Positions 26,001 through 37,650 of a DNA stretch of 64,000 bases are shown piece by piece (positions within the stretch are counted from its first letter, which is position 1; each line of letters opens with the position of its first letter). The translations under genes were made by a program, and so were the position numbers. This DNA comes from Eopsaltria australis (lineage: Eukaryota > Chordata > Aves > Passeriformes > Petroicidae), in assembly GCA_034509425.1 (NCBI GenBank), contig JAVTVJ010000974.1, forward strand, positions 124,001-188,000. Direction: 5' to 3'. Under the pieces are notes generated by a model. That model was given only the letters and a program-made list of their open reading frames with translations. It had not been told where the DNA came from and ran no database searches.

Positions 26001-29000
26001 TCCAGCTCGGCCAGCCGGCTCTGCTCCGGGCTGTGGGACAGGGCAGGGATGGACCCCTGGGAATGCCCCTCTCCCAGGCACTCCTGGGGTGCTTTGGTGC
26101 TGTGGTCACCCCCATCCCTGCTGTGAACCAAACCCAGCCCCTCCCACTGCCCATCCCAGCGGGAATACAGCTGGAAAACCTCCCACCATGGATCAGGGAG
26201 GCTGAGTCCAAGGAACCCTCCCCTCCCAGAGGCTGCTCTTGGGACCATGAGGGAAAAGCAGTGGCGTTCCAGACTCCCAGCAGGGCAGAGCAAGTTTGGG
26301 AGAGCAGGGAAGGCTCATTCCATGGTAATCCATGGATAATCCCAGCCCTGCACACACAGGTGACCACTGAAGGGCCACCAAAGTGACCACAATCCCCTCC
26401 CAGCCCTGGCACGACAAATTCAGGGACATTGAACAGGGTGTCCAGAGCTGCTGTTTGTGCCCCTGGATCCCTGGCAGTGCCCAAGGCCAGGCTGGACACT
26501 GGGGCTGGGAGCAGCCTGGGACAGTGGGAGGTGTCCCTGCCATGGCAGGGGTGGCACTGGAGGGGCTCTGAGGTCCCTTCCCACCCAAACCATTCCTGGA
26601 TTCCATGACCCTGGGGCTGCCTGTGGACTGGGAGCACCTGGGGAGCCGAGGAACAGGGCCTGGGCCCCCCAGAGCTGAGGGATCCAACAGCTCCACGCCC
26701 AGAGAACCAGCCTGGGATCAGGATGGGGATCAGGACCAGGATGGGGATGGGAGCCCTGCACGTACTTGTTGGCTCGGATCCCTTCCCGCCGGGAAGCCAA
26801 ACCTTCAGCCACCAGGGACTCGGCGATGTTCTCACCACTGGTGTCTGTGGAGAGAGGAGACGAGCAGGAGGGTGAGAGGAGCCAGAGGGACACGGGAATG
26901 GGGCAGCATTCCCAGTGATCCCAGGTAAGCAGTGCTGGAACAACCCCAGAGCTCTCCTGGGGACACCACTGCCCCCAGCCTGAGCTCCCTGGGCAGCCCC
27001 TACCAAGGCCTGACCCCCCTTTCCATGGGGAAATCCCTGCTGCTGTCCACCCTGAGCCTCCCCTGGCCCAGCCTGAGGCCGTTTCCTCTCCTCCTGTCCC
27101 TGTTCCCTGCGAGCAGAGCTCGACCCCTCCTTGTGACCCCTCCTGTCAGGGACTGTGCAGAGCCACAAGGTCCCCCCTGAGCCTCCTCTGCTCCAGGCTC
27201 AGCCCCTTCCCAGCTCCCTCAGCCCCTCCTGGGGCTCCAGACCCTTCCCAGGACACGCGCCAGCCCCTCCAGGGCTCTCCTGCCAGGAGGGGCCCAGAGC
27301 TGCCCCCAGGATTCCAGGGGGTCCCTCAGTAGGGCCAGCACAGGGGACAGTCCCTGCCCTGGGGCTGTGCCCACTCTGGGGCTGCCACAGCCCAGGGCCC
27401 ATTGGCTCCTGCCCCCCTGGGCACCCTGGGCTCGTGTCCAGCCCCTGGCACAGCACCCCCAGGCACTTCCCAGCTTTCCAGCCCCTCTGCCCCAGCCTGG
27501 AACGCTCCAGGGGCTTGGGCTGACCCAAGGGCAGCACTGGGCCCCTGGCCTGGCTGTCCCTCACCCTGCTGGTCCCAACCCATGGATCCAGCCTGTCCCC
27601 ATCCCATGGATCCAGCCTGTCCCCATCCCATGGATCCAGCCTGTCCCCATCCCATGGATCCAGCCTGTCCCCATCTCCCTGCAGAGCTCTCCACTCCCCA
27701 TCCCTCCCCATCCCAGAGCTGCCGCAGGGCTGGCAGGGAATCTGTCATAGCATTCCCACATTAATGGTGTTTAAACCCTGACAAACTTCATCAGGAAACA
27801 TTTTCTGCCTCATTTCTCCCGCCCGCGCCGTTCCAGGCTGGGCTGGAGCAGGAGCAGGGATGGGGACGGCACTGGGAGAGGCCCCAGCAGGAGCCAATAC
27901 CCAAACCCTTCCCAGCTGCATTCCCTGCACAGGGACTCTGGGATGGCCCCAGCTGGAGGGAGGCTCAGGGCAGAGCAGAGGAGCAGCTTCCCAAATCAAA
28001 GGTTCCAATCAAACATTGGATTCAATGATCTTGGATCCTGGGACACTTTCTCAACCAAAATTACTCTGATTCCAATCCCTCCCTCTGCAGGAGGGGATCC
28101 CCATCCCAAAGGGCTTCCCAGTCCCCCAGCAAACTGGAACCTCAGGAACACACCATGGAATATTCTGAGTGGGAAGGGACCCACAGGGATCATCAATCCA
28201 GCTCCTGCCCTGATCCCGACATCCCAAAATCCCACCCTGTGCTGGAGGGTGTTGCCCAAACTCATGGAGCTCAGAGGTTACTTTGAATTCAGCAGCCCCC
28301 AAGCTCCTCCCCAGCCCCTTCCCTGTGGCTGGTCCTTCCCTCCTTCCCACGGGACTGCAGTGCTGGGGAGCTGTCCCCAAGCCCGACCACATCCTGCTGG
28401 TATCCCAAATATCCCACAACAGGACTGTCCCGGCTCCCCATGGAGCATCCCCCTGCCCCAGGAACAGGGAGGCTCTGGAGGACAAGCTGGGCCCTGTGAC
28501 CTTCCCTGGAACCGCCCCCTGCCCAGATCCCATCCCTTGAATCCTGAGGGCACGGGAATTCTGGGCAGGGACAGATCCAGCACCTTCCACAGCCATGGTG
28601 GAGGGGACACGGGGAGGGAGAGCCCCAAAACCCACCCAGAATGCTCAGGGTGGATTCCTTTAGGGAAGCCACTTCCTTTGGGGATCTCGGGCACAGACAA
28701 GCATGAGGTTTGTACCAACAAAAAGGATGGAGAAGGGAAAGCTGTGGGAATTCACCCAGCACTGTTCCTCATGTCTGTGAGCTCAGGATCAGCACCAGGC
28801 ACTGCCCCCTCCCAGAGCTGGGCATCCACGGAAAAGTGGCAATGCATCCCAGCATCTCCACTCTCCCACTCCTTCCCCCCCGGCAAAGGTGGTTTTCCAG
28901 CTGGATTTGTGCTTAAGACTTTCCTGGCTGGGCCCAGGAAAGCTCCAGGAGCAGAGAGAGCAGGGCTGGAGCTGCGGGAACATGGGGGGCTGGAGCAGGC

Positions 29001-32000
29001 ACCCCCCACCCCCTCCCAAAGCTGGGGGGCCACAGGAAAGTCATGGAAAAGTGATGGAAAAGCAGGAAGGCATCCTCCTGCTGAGGGCACATCCCAATCC
29101 TAACCCTAACCCAAACCTCCCCTCGTGCTCTCCCCAGGAAAACCATCCCAGACCCACCTTTTCCCAGGGAAACCGCTCCTGACTCACCTTTTCCCAGGTA
29201 GACCATGCCGTACTCGCGGCCCTGCGGGGTCTTGTACTCCACGGTGAAGCAAACCTCCTTCCCGATCAGCTTCTTCCGCAGGAACTCCCGGGCCGGGAAG
29301 CCCCAGGGCTGCCAGGGGGGAGGGAAGTGCCTTGAGCAGGAGGGTCCCGGGCAGGGGGAGAGCCCCGAATTCGCAAATTCCCCAAGAGCTCCCGTTCTCC
29401 CCCAGGAGAGATCCACTAGGAACTGACTCCTCGGGGGAAACAGCCCCACAAGGGGATCCTGGGCGGTTTCCCAGCTCCCCAAATCCAAGCTGAGCCCAGG
29501 AGAGCTCCCGGGGCAGCGCCGGGGCTGGAGCAGCCGCAGCTCCCATGGATGCACTGAGAGCTCCTTGGGCTCCTTCCCGGGAGCTCCGGGGGCAGGGGCA
29601 GAGCGGGATGGGCCCGGCCGGGAGCAGCGGGCTCTCGCAGCCCCGGGAGGCTCCGGAGCCGTTCCCGGAGCGCGTTCCCGCTCCAGCGCGGCGGGTGGGC
29701 GGGAGCGCGGCCGGAGGTGGGAACATGACGCGCTCATAAACAATTAGCGGAGCTGACAGGCGTCACTTTGGCAAAGAGTGACATTTAGAGGCTGTTTGGA
29801 AGACAAAACTCCCCAGGGAGAGCAATTATCTGCCAGCGCTGCTCCCGCCGCCCCCGGCCCTCAGGAGGGGGGAGCTGGGCCTCGCCGGCACGGAGCGGCT
29901 CTGGGACCGCCCCGTGTGTCCCAAACCATCCCACAAACCATCCCCCGTGTCCCAAACCACCCCCTGTGTGCCTAAACAGCCACGCCATGAGCCCCAAACC
30001 ATCCCCCAAGTCCCAAACCATCCCCTGAGTCCCCTGTGTGCCCAAAACCACCCCCCATGCCCCCCACACTGCTGGTCCTGTCTCAGGCATAGAGGGGCAA
30101 AGTAGAAAATTCCCCCAAATCCTGGTGGATCCTTCCCAGGCTGTCCCACCCTAAACCCCACAGCCCCGTCAGGCAGGAGGGACCCGCCTGTACCCCCAGG
30201 TGTGCCCGGGGCAGGGAAGGGCAGGGCAGGGCAGCACCCACCTCGTCCGGGGTGTCCTTGGCGTCCGGCTGTCCGGCGGCCGCGCGCCGCGCCAGGTTCC
30301 CCGCGCGGATGTTGCTGAGGTTGATCTGGCGCTCGGGGGGGGGCCCCCCGCGGGGCTGTCCCCGCACGATGATGGCACAGCCCGACAGCACCTGCGGGGA
30401 CAAGGAGGGCTCAGCGGCTGTGCCACAGGCAGGGCAGGGGGAGGGCAGGAAGGTGATGCTGCAGGGACACGCAGAATTCGGTGCCGTGGTTTAGTGGAGG
30501 TGTTGGGGCATGGGTTGGACTCGATGATCTTGAAGGTCTCTTCCAACTCGGTGATTCTGTGATTCCATGGATCCCTGCAGTGCAGGGATCGGGAGCTCAG
30601 CACCCACAGAGTGTCACAGGCTGCAGAGGCAGGAGCTGCCCCACTGCGGATGCAGGATGGGGCCAAAATCCATGTCCTGGTCTCGTCCCCAGCAAGGAAA
30701 CGGAATTCTGCCCCTGTGCTCAGATGAGACCCCACCTGCAGAGCTGCTCCAGCCCTGGGGGACACAGCAGCAGCACCTGGAGCTGCTGGACAGAGTCCAG
30801 AGGAGGCCCTGGAGGTGCTTCAGGGCTGGAGACCCTCAGTTCCCAGGAATCCAGGCTGGGAGAGCTGGGGGTGCTCACCTGGAGAGGAGAAGGCTCCAGG
30901 GAGAGCTCAGAGCCCCTGCCAGGGCCTAAAGGGGCCCCAGGACAGCTGCAGAGGGACTGGGGACAAGGCCTGGAGGGACAGGACACAGGGAATGGCTTCC
31001 ACTGCCAGAGGGTACGGATGGATGGGATATTGGGAAGGAACTGTTCCCTGTGAGGGTGGGCAGGCCCTGGCACAGGGTGCCCAGAGCAGCTGTTTGTGCC
31101 CCTGGATCCCTGGCAGTGCCCAAGGCCAGGCTGGACACTGGGGCTGGGAGCAGCCTGGGACAGTGGGAGGTGTCCCTGCCATGGCAGGGGTGGCACTGGA
31201 GGGGCTCTGGGGTCCCTCAGAGCTCAGCACACCTGGACTCGGTCACATAACACCAAGGAGGATTTGGAAAAATCGGGATTTTTCTCCTGGTGCTTCCCAG
31301 ATGAGCCCAGTGGGGCCATGTCCTGCCACGGCTTTGGCTGCTGAGAGCTCCAAGCTGGGACTCCCAGCCCATCCCCTCTCCCAGGGTTCCCTCACACCTC
31401 CACCCCCACATTCCCAGCACGGCACAGTCCCAGCTCCTGTGGCAGGGCCGGGCTCTGGGCCAGAGCGTGCTGGGGATCGCCTGTTCCCGGGATCTCCTTA
31501 TTCCCAGGATTCCCAGGATCTCCCTGTTCCTGCTCCCCAGTCTCTGGATCCAGCACCTGCCCGGGCTCCCCGCCCCCTGAAATCCCCAGGGATGCTCACG
31601 GGGATCTCAAACCCCTCCGGTTCTGTTCCGTCATTGGAGCCAGCCCGGCCCCGTGCCTGGGACACTGAATCCCTCTGGAATGAGCCCTGCTGAGCCCAGC
31701 CCCAGGCTCTGGGTGTCCCCTGTCCCCCTCCTGCTGCCCCCCTGCACCCGGAGCCACAGCAGAGCCCAGAACGCTGTGGGAGCCACCGGGAATTGCAGCA
31801 GAGCCGCACCCGGAGCGATCCCGGCCAAGGCTCAGTGCTCTGTGCTTAAGGACTTAGAGGTTTCATGGCTGTAATTAACCTTAATCTTTAATTTATAGGG
31901 CACGGGGAGGCCAGAGATGCTGGAGCTGCTCCGTACAATCCCCAGTACGAGCCCTGGATCCCGGGCTGGGATCCTCAGCGGAGCTGCTCTGTGTTCCAGG

Positions 32001-34099
32001 GCCCAGGCTGTGCTTTGCAGGGACATTCCATGCCCGGCTCCAGACCCCTGTGACCCTGTCCCTGCCCACAGAGTGGCCACACGTCCTGTCTGTCACCCAC
32101 ATGTGACAGACTGCTCCAGGGACCAGGCAGTGATGACAATGGGATTGGGATCGGGATGCTGTCCCAGCACCCAGGCAAAAGTCACCCCAGGTCCCACCAG
32201 TCCCACTGAGGGCTCCACCAGAGGAATTTGGATTCAAACCAGGCTAAATCCAGCCTGGAAAAGGGACAGGACAGGGCACAGGCACTCGGGGTGCACAGAC
32301 CCAATTCATGCTGCTGAGGCAGCTCTGGAGCACCAGAGGGGATGGCACCAAAATCCCACTGGCAAACCCAGAATCCAGAGCTGCCCCTGTGGGGCACGAA
32401 GGGTTAAAAATCCTGGCAGGAGTGGGAGGAAAATTCCTGCCCTTCGTCCCTGTCCTGCTCCCAAACCCCGCGGTCACACTGTGATTCCAGGGAGGAGCAC
32501 TGTGATTGCAACAGGAAGGTGCAAAAAACCCCAAAAACCTCAGAGCTGTGACAGGAACCACAGCAGAGCACGTGGCTGGCACCAGGCCGGGCACTCCGGC
32601 AGCTCCACAGAGAGCCAGGGACCCCCTCTCCTGGCAGACTTTTGGGCTGGCTGGCCTGGAAAGGGACCATGGAGCACATGGCTGGGTGTGGGGCACAGGG
32701 CACTGCCAGGCAGCCGACTCCAAAATCCTCCCCAAAGTCCTGCTGTGGATCCACATCCCCTCGGACAGAGCCGGGCAGGCACAAGCAGCCAGGTGAGGGC
32801 TTTCCTGAACAGCCCAAAACCTGCTGGTGCAGCAGGAGACAGGGCAGGGTGGCAGCAGCAGATCCCCTCTTCACCGGTGACACACAGCATGGGGACAGTG
32901 CCAGACCAGACCTCTGGTGTCCTCAAATCCCAGGTGTCTGACCACAGACCTCCAGTGTCCGTTGCCAAACCCCCAGCATCCATCCCCAGATTCCCGGTGC
33001 TCACCCCAAACCGCAGCATTCATCCCCAAACCTCTGTGATTCATCCCCAGATCCCTGTCCTCTGTCCCCAGACTCCCAGGGTCCATGCCCAGCCCCCCGG
33101 TGTCCCCACCGCTGTCACAGGCTCCGGGCTGCCATGACACCCCGGGAAAAGGTCTCGTTCCGAAGGTAGTAGTGGGGGAAGAGGTCACTTGAGACCCCCA
33201 GAACCAGCTGGACTCGGGCACAGGAATCTGGAAGGATTGGGGACACGGCAGGGAACGGGCTGGGGCGGGACGGGCACCAGGAAGGGACACGGCATGGGGA
33301 CACGGCATGGGGACACGGCATGGGGACACGGTGCCAGGCACTGAACCCGACCTTCGCTCTCCCGGCCCCGCTGCCGGCACACGTGGGGACCCGACACGGG
33401 GGTTGGGGGACCCTTCCCGGGGACCCCGGAGGGGCCGGGGGACCCCACCCCAGCGCTCTGTCCCGTGGGGACCGGACCCGGGGCTCGGGGAGGCCGTCCC
33501 GCCGCCCTGCCCGGCGGGGACAGCCCGGGAAAGGGAGCGAGCGGAGCACGTGGGGCACCCCCGGGACGGTCCCGCCGCCGGCGGCCCCGCGGGGCCGCTG
33601 CTCCCCGACCCCTCACGGCTCCGGCGGGCTCCGGGGCCGACAGCGGAGCGGCACCGCAGGGTCCGGATCCCTGGGACTCAAAGCTCTTCCTGCCCCTTCC
33701 CAGCAGCGGGGGCGGCGGGACCGAGCAGTGGCCAGTCCCGGGACGGCGTGTGGGGACCCGGCCTGCTGAGGGCCCGGGGTGCAGCGAGGGGTGCCCGGGC
33801 TGCGGGCGGTAACGGGCCAGCAACTGCCGAGGGACGGGGCCCGGGAGCACCGGAGGGGCTGCACCGGGGCTGGGGGACCGGGCACCGGGCAGGGTCTCGG
33901 TCACCGGGAAGGGAGGCGGGGAGCGCAGAGGGGTCCGGGCCCCAGAGGAGTCTGAGGGAGACGGGGGTCCGGGTCAGCAGCGAAGCGCGGGCTCGCTGTG
34001 GGGAGCGGCGGGCACAGCCCTTACCATCTTGACGATGCCGCGCTGGACGACGGGCGGCGGCGCGGAGCCGGGCTGGCCGGGGTTGGCCGCGGAGGCCAT
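17024..34099 (-). CDS. SND1: SND1 (Tudor-SN), 5' exons 1-10 of a longer gene
   Basis: Staphylococcal nuclease domain protein 1, a multifunctional RNA-binding nuclease and transcription coactivator found in the cytoplasm and RISC. Ten coding exons read on the minus strand: 34099-34025, 30391-30242, 29308-29188, 26844-26766, 26030-25870, 25721-25630, 24506-24351, 23985-23879, 23646-23556 and 17137-17024. All phases agree and give 1,146 nt (382 codons). The start is ATG at 34099, followed by a Pro/Gly-rich N-terminus and VQRGIVKM, one residue shorter than my recollection of human. Landmarks include [10 protein letters not shown] (SN domain 1), [41 protein letters not shown] (SN domain 2) and [10 protein letters not shown] entering SN domain 3. 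Intron 7 has a GC donor (gcaagt). The rest of SN3, SN4 and the Tudor domain lie beyond the left edge. Family identity is near certain from sequence similarity. Confidence 0.97.
17503..17835 (-). mobile_element. CR1 LINE 3' fragment, antisense
   Basis: From 'cagggaatgctggaatggtt' through 'caatatcccatccatctgtg' to 'ctctccaggctggacatttc'; lies in SND1 intron 9. Confidence 0.9.
18668..19235. repeat. Degenerate 18-bp minisatellite
   Basis: Units such as 'gcaggacatggatgtag', many copies with variable spacing, in SND1 intron 9. Confidence 0.85.
19345..19487. repeat. Triplicated 45-bp unit
   Basis: 'gtgacagtgccacagga' and 'ggcaggagggtcacagggg' recur three times. Confidence 0.8.
19905..20311. repeat. 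Dispersed composite repeat, copy 2
   Basis: Same order of blocks as at 14555-14925, with an extra 'tctgggcagggctggcacag' segment and an extra short insertion near 20.08 kb. Confidence 0.85.
21962..22022. repeat. 15-bp tandem repeat
   Basis: Four to five perfect copies of 'ctggcacagctc' plus 'ctg'. Confidence 0.92.
22485..22680. repeat. 38-bp tandem repeat
   Basis: Five units around 'gccaggcttgatcccatt' and 'ctttccccaggagct'. Confidence 0.92.
23040..23255. repeat. 40-bp tandem repeat
   Basis: Six units, 'gggaacactgggaatcaatc' followed by 'catggggcagccattccccc', about 300 bp from SND1 exon 9. Confidence 0.93.
24728..25166 (+). mobile_element. CR1 LINE 3' fragment
   Basis: About 440 bp in SND1 intron 6, from 'agagcccagaggaggcccca' to 'ctttggggtcccttccgccc'. 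Confidence 0.92.
25190..25378 (+). mobile_element. CR1 LINE tail, second subfamily
   Basis: Adjoins the preceding CR1 but carries a different consensus ('catggaaagggtgatcagac', 'cagtgatcccgggattctgt'), so it is a separate insertion. Confidence 0.75.
25763..25852. repeat. 15-bp tandem repeat in SND1 intron 5
   Basis: About six perfect copies of 'gggacaggggacaca'. It fills most of the 148-bp intron between exons 5 and 6. Confidence 0.95.
26425..26608 (+). mobile_element. CR1 LINE tail
   Basis: Sense CR1 end ('ggctgggagcagcctgggac' to 'cccacccaaaccattcctgg') in SND1 intron 4-3 territory, just before exon 4 on the plus map. Confidence 0.88.
26948..27575 (-). mobile_element. CR1 LINE, longer antisense fragment
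   Basis: Roughly 630 bp antisense CR1 that extends further 5' in the element than other copies here. It includes 'cttcccagctttccagcccc', which belongs to the end of the CR1 coding/3' region. Highly diverged. Confidence 0.75.
27585..27682. repeat. 24-bp tandem repeat
   Basis: Four perfect copies containing 'catggatccagcctgtcccc', each with a GGATCC site. Confidence 0.95.
28150..28285 (-). mobile_element. CR1 LINE tail, antisense
   Basis: 'gagtgggaagggacccacag' followed by 'gatcatcaatccagctcctg', a CR1 variant end. Confidence 0.75.
29915..30065. repeat. Degenerate CCCAAACCATCCCC repeat
   Basis: About eight units ('gtcccaaaccatccccc') in SND1 intron 2. Confidence 0.85.
30483..30575 (+). mobile_element. 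CR1 LINE tail
   Basis: 'ggttggactcgatgatcttg' and 'ttccaactcggtgattctgt' are the classic sense CR1 terminus. Confidence 0.85.
30700..31217 (+). mobile_element. CR1 LINE 3' fragment
   Basis: About 520 bp in SND1 intron 1, from 'attctgcccctgtgctcaga' to 'ggggctctggggtccctcag'. It is the longest sense copy in the window. Confidence 0.92.
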
Positions 34100-34400
34100 A
34101 GCGGGGCCGGGCGGGCGGAGGGGCCGGGTCGGGCCGGGCCGGGCCGGGGCGGGCGGCGGGAGCGCGGCGGGGCCCGGGGCGAGCGCGGAAGGGACGGGGG
34201 GGCGGGGCCTGCTCCGGGGGGGCGCGGCCTCGGCGCGGCCCCGCCCCCCTCGCGGCCGGCGGCCAACGGACGGCCGCCCCCACCGCGCGCCCCGCCCCGC
34301 CCCTCCGCGCCTCGGCCAATGGCGGCGCGGTGCGGGTGACGTCACGCCCCTCGCGGCCCCGCCCAGCCCGGCGCGCGGGAGGGGGCGGGACTTCCGGGGC
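34100..34400 (-). promoter_or_regulatory. SND1 promoter, CpG island with CRE
   Basis: Very CpG-dense sequence just upstream of the SND1 start, part of an island running from about 33.3 to 35.2 kb. It contains a perfect palindromic cAMP-response element, TGACGTCA, at 34337-34344, a CCAAT motif on the plus strand at 34316-34320 next to ATGGCGGC, and GC boxes. There is no clear TATA box, as expected for a housekeeping gene. The transcription start was not determined. Confidence 0.65.
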
Positions 34401-35830
34401 GCGCGGCGCCAGGGACACGTCGGCAAAGGCGCCCGCGCGCACACGTGGCCTCGCGCCGCGCCGGGGGCGGGGCCGGGCCGGGACACGCCCTCCCCGTCAC
34501 CGCGGGGCGGGGCTTGGGGGGACACGCCCCCCTCGTCACGGCCGCGCGCTGCGGGAGGCGCGGGGGCGGCCCCGGGGACACCGGGGGACACGCGGGACCC
34601 CGGCCCGGCCCAGCACGGGCCCGAGGGGCCGGGATCCCCAGCACATCCTCACAGGGGCCCGGGGAGCGGGCCTCCCCCAGGGCAGCCCCAGCGCGGGATC
34701 CCCGGTCCTCTGCGCGGCCTGTCTGTGACACCCCCGTGACACCCCGTGCCCAGGCTGAGCCCCGAGGCCACCGAGGGCTCCCGGCGCCGCTCGCAGCCCG
34801 GCCCCGGCGGGTTTGGGGGTAAAAGGGGGGACCATGAGGCTGCCACCTCTGGCCGGTTTGGGGCGCTGGCAGGGACGGTGCCGCTGCCCGGGGGCCGCTC
34901 CCATCCTGGACCCGCACCCCAAAACCTCCCCTGCCCCCGGACACCGCACCCGGCCGGGGCCACCCGCGTCCTGCCAGGGGACAGCGGCGCTGCCAGGCGA
35001 GGCTGGACTCGGAAACCTGAGGTCACCCATTGTCACCGCGTCCTGGCAGGGGTCACTCGCAGTGCGGGCACGGCTCCGGGCTGTCCTCCCTCAGGGGACA
35101 CCGGCGCTGCTCAACCCTCTGGAGTCGCTGGGTGACCCCGGCCCGGAGCGGGGGGTCCCGGGAGCCGGCGCAGGGCCGGGACCGGGGGGTCACTCCCGTG
35201 TCACCGGCTGGGGAGGGCGGAGCGCACCTGGGAGGGATCGGAGGGCACCCGAGGGATGATCCCCAATCCGTGGGGAATCCTCTTCCCGCTCTCTCCCTAC
35301 CCACCACAACCTTCCACCTCTTCTGATCTCCCTGCTCCAGCCTTTTGATTATCATTTATTGATTTATTGTGTTTCTCCCCGTTTTTAGCACTTAGCCCCT
35401 TGTTCGGGGCAAGAAATCTCCTCTGCCCAAAAACCTGGAAAAGCAGCTCCATTGTCCTGATTTATGGAGTTTCCGGGCCCGCTCCTCACCGTGTCACTGT
35501 CCCATCTTGCACCTGCATCCCACCAGGGACCATGGGGAGGACACATTCAAGCCCCCAAATTTCCTTTTTTAGCCCGAATCCTTTAAAAATCATCATTTTG
35601 ATGGAAAAGAAAGTGAAATTGTGGGTGGGAACGTGGGGATAAACTCGGGTTTCTTGGTCGGCTGAGTCATCTGGGCTTTTAACTTCCACCTGTGCTTTCT
35701 GCAGGAGAAAAGAATGGGATTTTCCAGGCGTTCCGGTGCTCAGTGAGGAACTTTCTGCAGGGAAAAAGCTCAGAACGGTGCAAAACAGCCTTGGATGTGC
35801 AGAAAGGAGCGATAGAGGGAGGGAAATTAG

Positions 35831-35890
35831 GGAATCATGGAATGGGTTGGGTGGGAAGGGACCTCAAAGCCCCTCCAGTGCCACCGTGTC
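35831..35890 (-). mobile_element. CR1 LINE tail, short antisense
   Basis: 'gaatcatggaatgggttggg' and 'gaagggacctcaaagcccct'. Confidence 0.8.
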
Positions 35891-36661
35891 CCTGGTCCCA
35901 TGTTCCTCCATGTCCCTATTCTACTCCCTCCCTGTCCCTGCTCCCATGTCCCACCCTGATCCTGTGTCCCTCCATGTCCCTGTTCCCATGTCCCTCTATA
36001 TCCCTGGTCCCTGGTGTGACACTGTCTCCAGAGGGAAAAAACCCTCTGGACATCGCTGGTGGGGACCGAGGAGGGGGAAGGGGTCCCTGAGCGCCGGGAG
36101 GGGCAGTTCTGCCCCGAGCCACGGCCGGGACTGGCACCAGATTCTCCCCGATCCTCCCTCGGGTACAGCCTGGAGACACCGAGACGGGAATGGGATGTGA
36201 ATGGGGAGGGGATGGATGTGGGGGTTGAGATGGGATGGGATGGAGATTGGGTGGAAACGGGGATGAAGATTGGGAATGGGATCGGGAATGGATATGGAGA
36301 TAGTCGGGGGGAAGAGGAGATGGGATGGAAATGAGGGTGGAGATGAAGGCAGAGGAAAAAAGGATACAAAGATGGAGACAAAGGCATAAATACAGAGCAA
36401 AAAATAAAGGTGGAAAGAGAAATGAAGATGCAGATGAAAATGGAGAGATGGAGATGAAGACGGAGATAAAGGCGAAGGTGAGAGGTTTGCTCACTTGGAT
36501 CCCTGTCCCCTGCAAATCCCCCGAGAGCCGTGGGGACTCCCCCTCCCTGCTGAGCTGAGCGCCTTTCCTGGGACACGCCCTCCCTTTGGGTCACCACAGC
36601 TTTGTGCTCTGCCCCACAGCCAACACGTCCCTGATCCTGCCTGGGGACAGTGGGGACCGGG

Positions 36662-36741
36662 TCCTCCTTCCCTCCTTCCCTCCTTCCCTCCTTCCCTCCT
36701 TCCCTCCTTCCCTCCTTCCCTCCTTCCCTCCTTCCCTCCTT
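36662..36741. repeat. CCTTC/CCTTCC microsatellite
   Basis: About ten perfect copies of 'tccctcct' in an all-pyrimidine run. Confidence 0.95.
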
Positions 36742-37029
36742 GCTTCCCTCAGGCTCCAGCTGGAGTGACCAGGCGCTGGCAGGAGGGGACACTCGTGTCT
36801 CCACCACCCCCCGGTGTGTGATGGCACACGGAGCTGGCATTCCCAGGCCACTCGAGCAGAGTCACCGTGTGCAGCTGCTGAAAGCCCAGGCAGCCCAGCA
36901 CCCCTGGTCTCTCCAAGGGAAGCATCCCGGCACTGTCCCTGGAATGTTCAGCATCCTCACCAGCACCAGCTCTTGCCCGAGGAGCAGGGCAAGGTCACAG
37001 AAGCACAAATGCGGCTGCCACGGTGGCTC

Positions 37030-37650
37030 CTGGATCTTCCCTCCACCTCTCCAGAGTTCTCTCACCACTTCTCCACCTCTCCGCCTCTCCAAATCTGTCT
37101 CCACTGCTCCGACTCTGCCTTTCCACCTCTCCAATCTCCCTGATTACACCTCCACACCTCTCCATGTTTCCATTTTCCCCCCTCCATCGTTCCATGTCTT
37201 CACACCTTCACCTCTCCACCTTTCCATATCTCCATAATTGTCTCCATCTCTCCATTTTAGCATTTCTCCACCTCTGTCTTTTCACCTCTATATGTCTCCA
37301 TCTCTCCTCCTCTCCACATCTTCACCTCTCCATGTCTCCACATCTGTCCCCCCTCTCCACCTCTCCATGTCTCCGTTTCACCACCTCTCCATCTGTGTCT
37401 TTCCACCTCTCCATATCCCCAAAACTCCACCTCTCCATGTCTCCACATCTCCACATCTCCTGTCCCCACTTCTCCACCTCCCCGACTCTTCCCGACTCCA
37501 TCTCTCCACGTCTCCACCTCTCCATTTCCCCGTCTCTCCGTCTCTGTCTCCGTCTCTGCTCTCCACGAGTCCATCCCTCCATCCACCTATCCATGTCTCC
37601 ATGTCTCCATCTCTCCATCCCCCTCTACACATCTCCCCGTTCCCGTCTCT
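37030..37650. repeat. Polypyrimidine minisatellite
   Basis: Roughly 600 bp of degenerate 'ctccacctctccatgtctcc' units. Almost all C and T with periodic A/G. Confidence 0.92.

Larger units (their letters stand above)
26845..29187 (-). other. SND1 intron 3
   Basis: Intron between exons 3 and 4. It contains a CR1 minus-strand copy at 26.95-27.57 kb, a 24-bp tandem repeat at 27.59-27.68 kb and a CR1 tail at 28.15-28.29 kb. The remainder is unremarkable GC-rich sequence. Confidence 0.85.
30392..34024 (-). other. SND1 intron 1
   Basis: First intron of SND1. It holds CR1 copies at 30.48-30.58 and 30.70-31.22 kb, an AT-rich island at 31.83-31.91 kb with TAATTA-type sites, a short 'gggacacggcat' repeat at 33.29-33.33 kb, and grades into the promoter CpG island above 33.3 kb. 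Confidence 0.85.

Noticed and set aside
29099..29115. Telomere-like 'cctaaccctaaccc'
   Set aside because: Only two to three units in an intron; chance or degenerate, not an interstitial telomere array.
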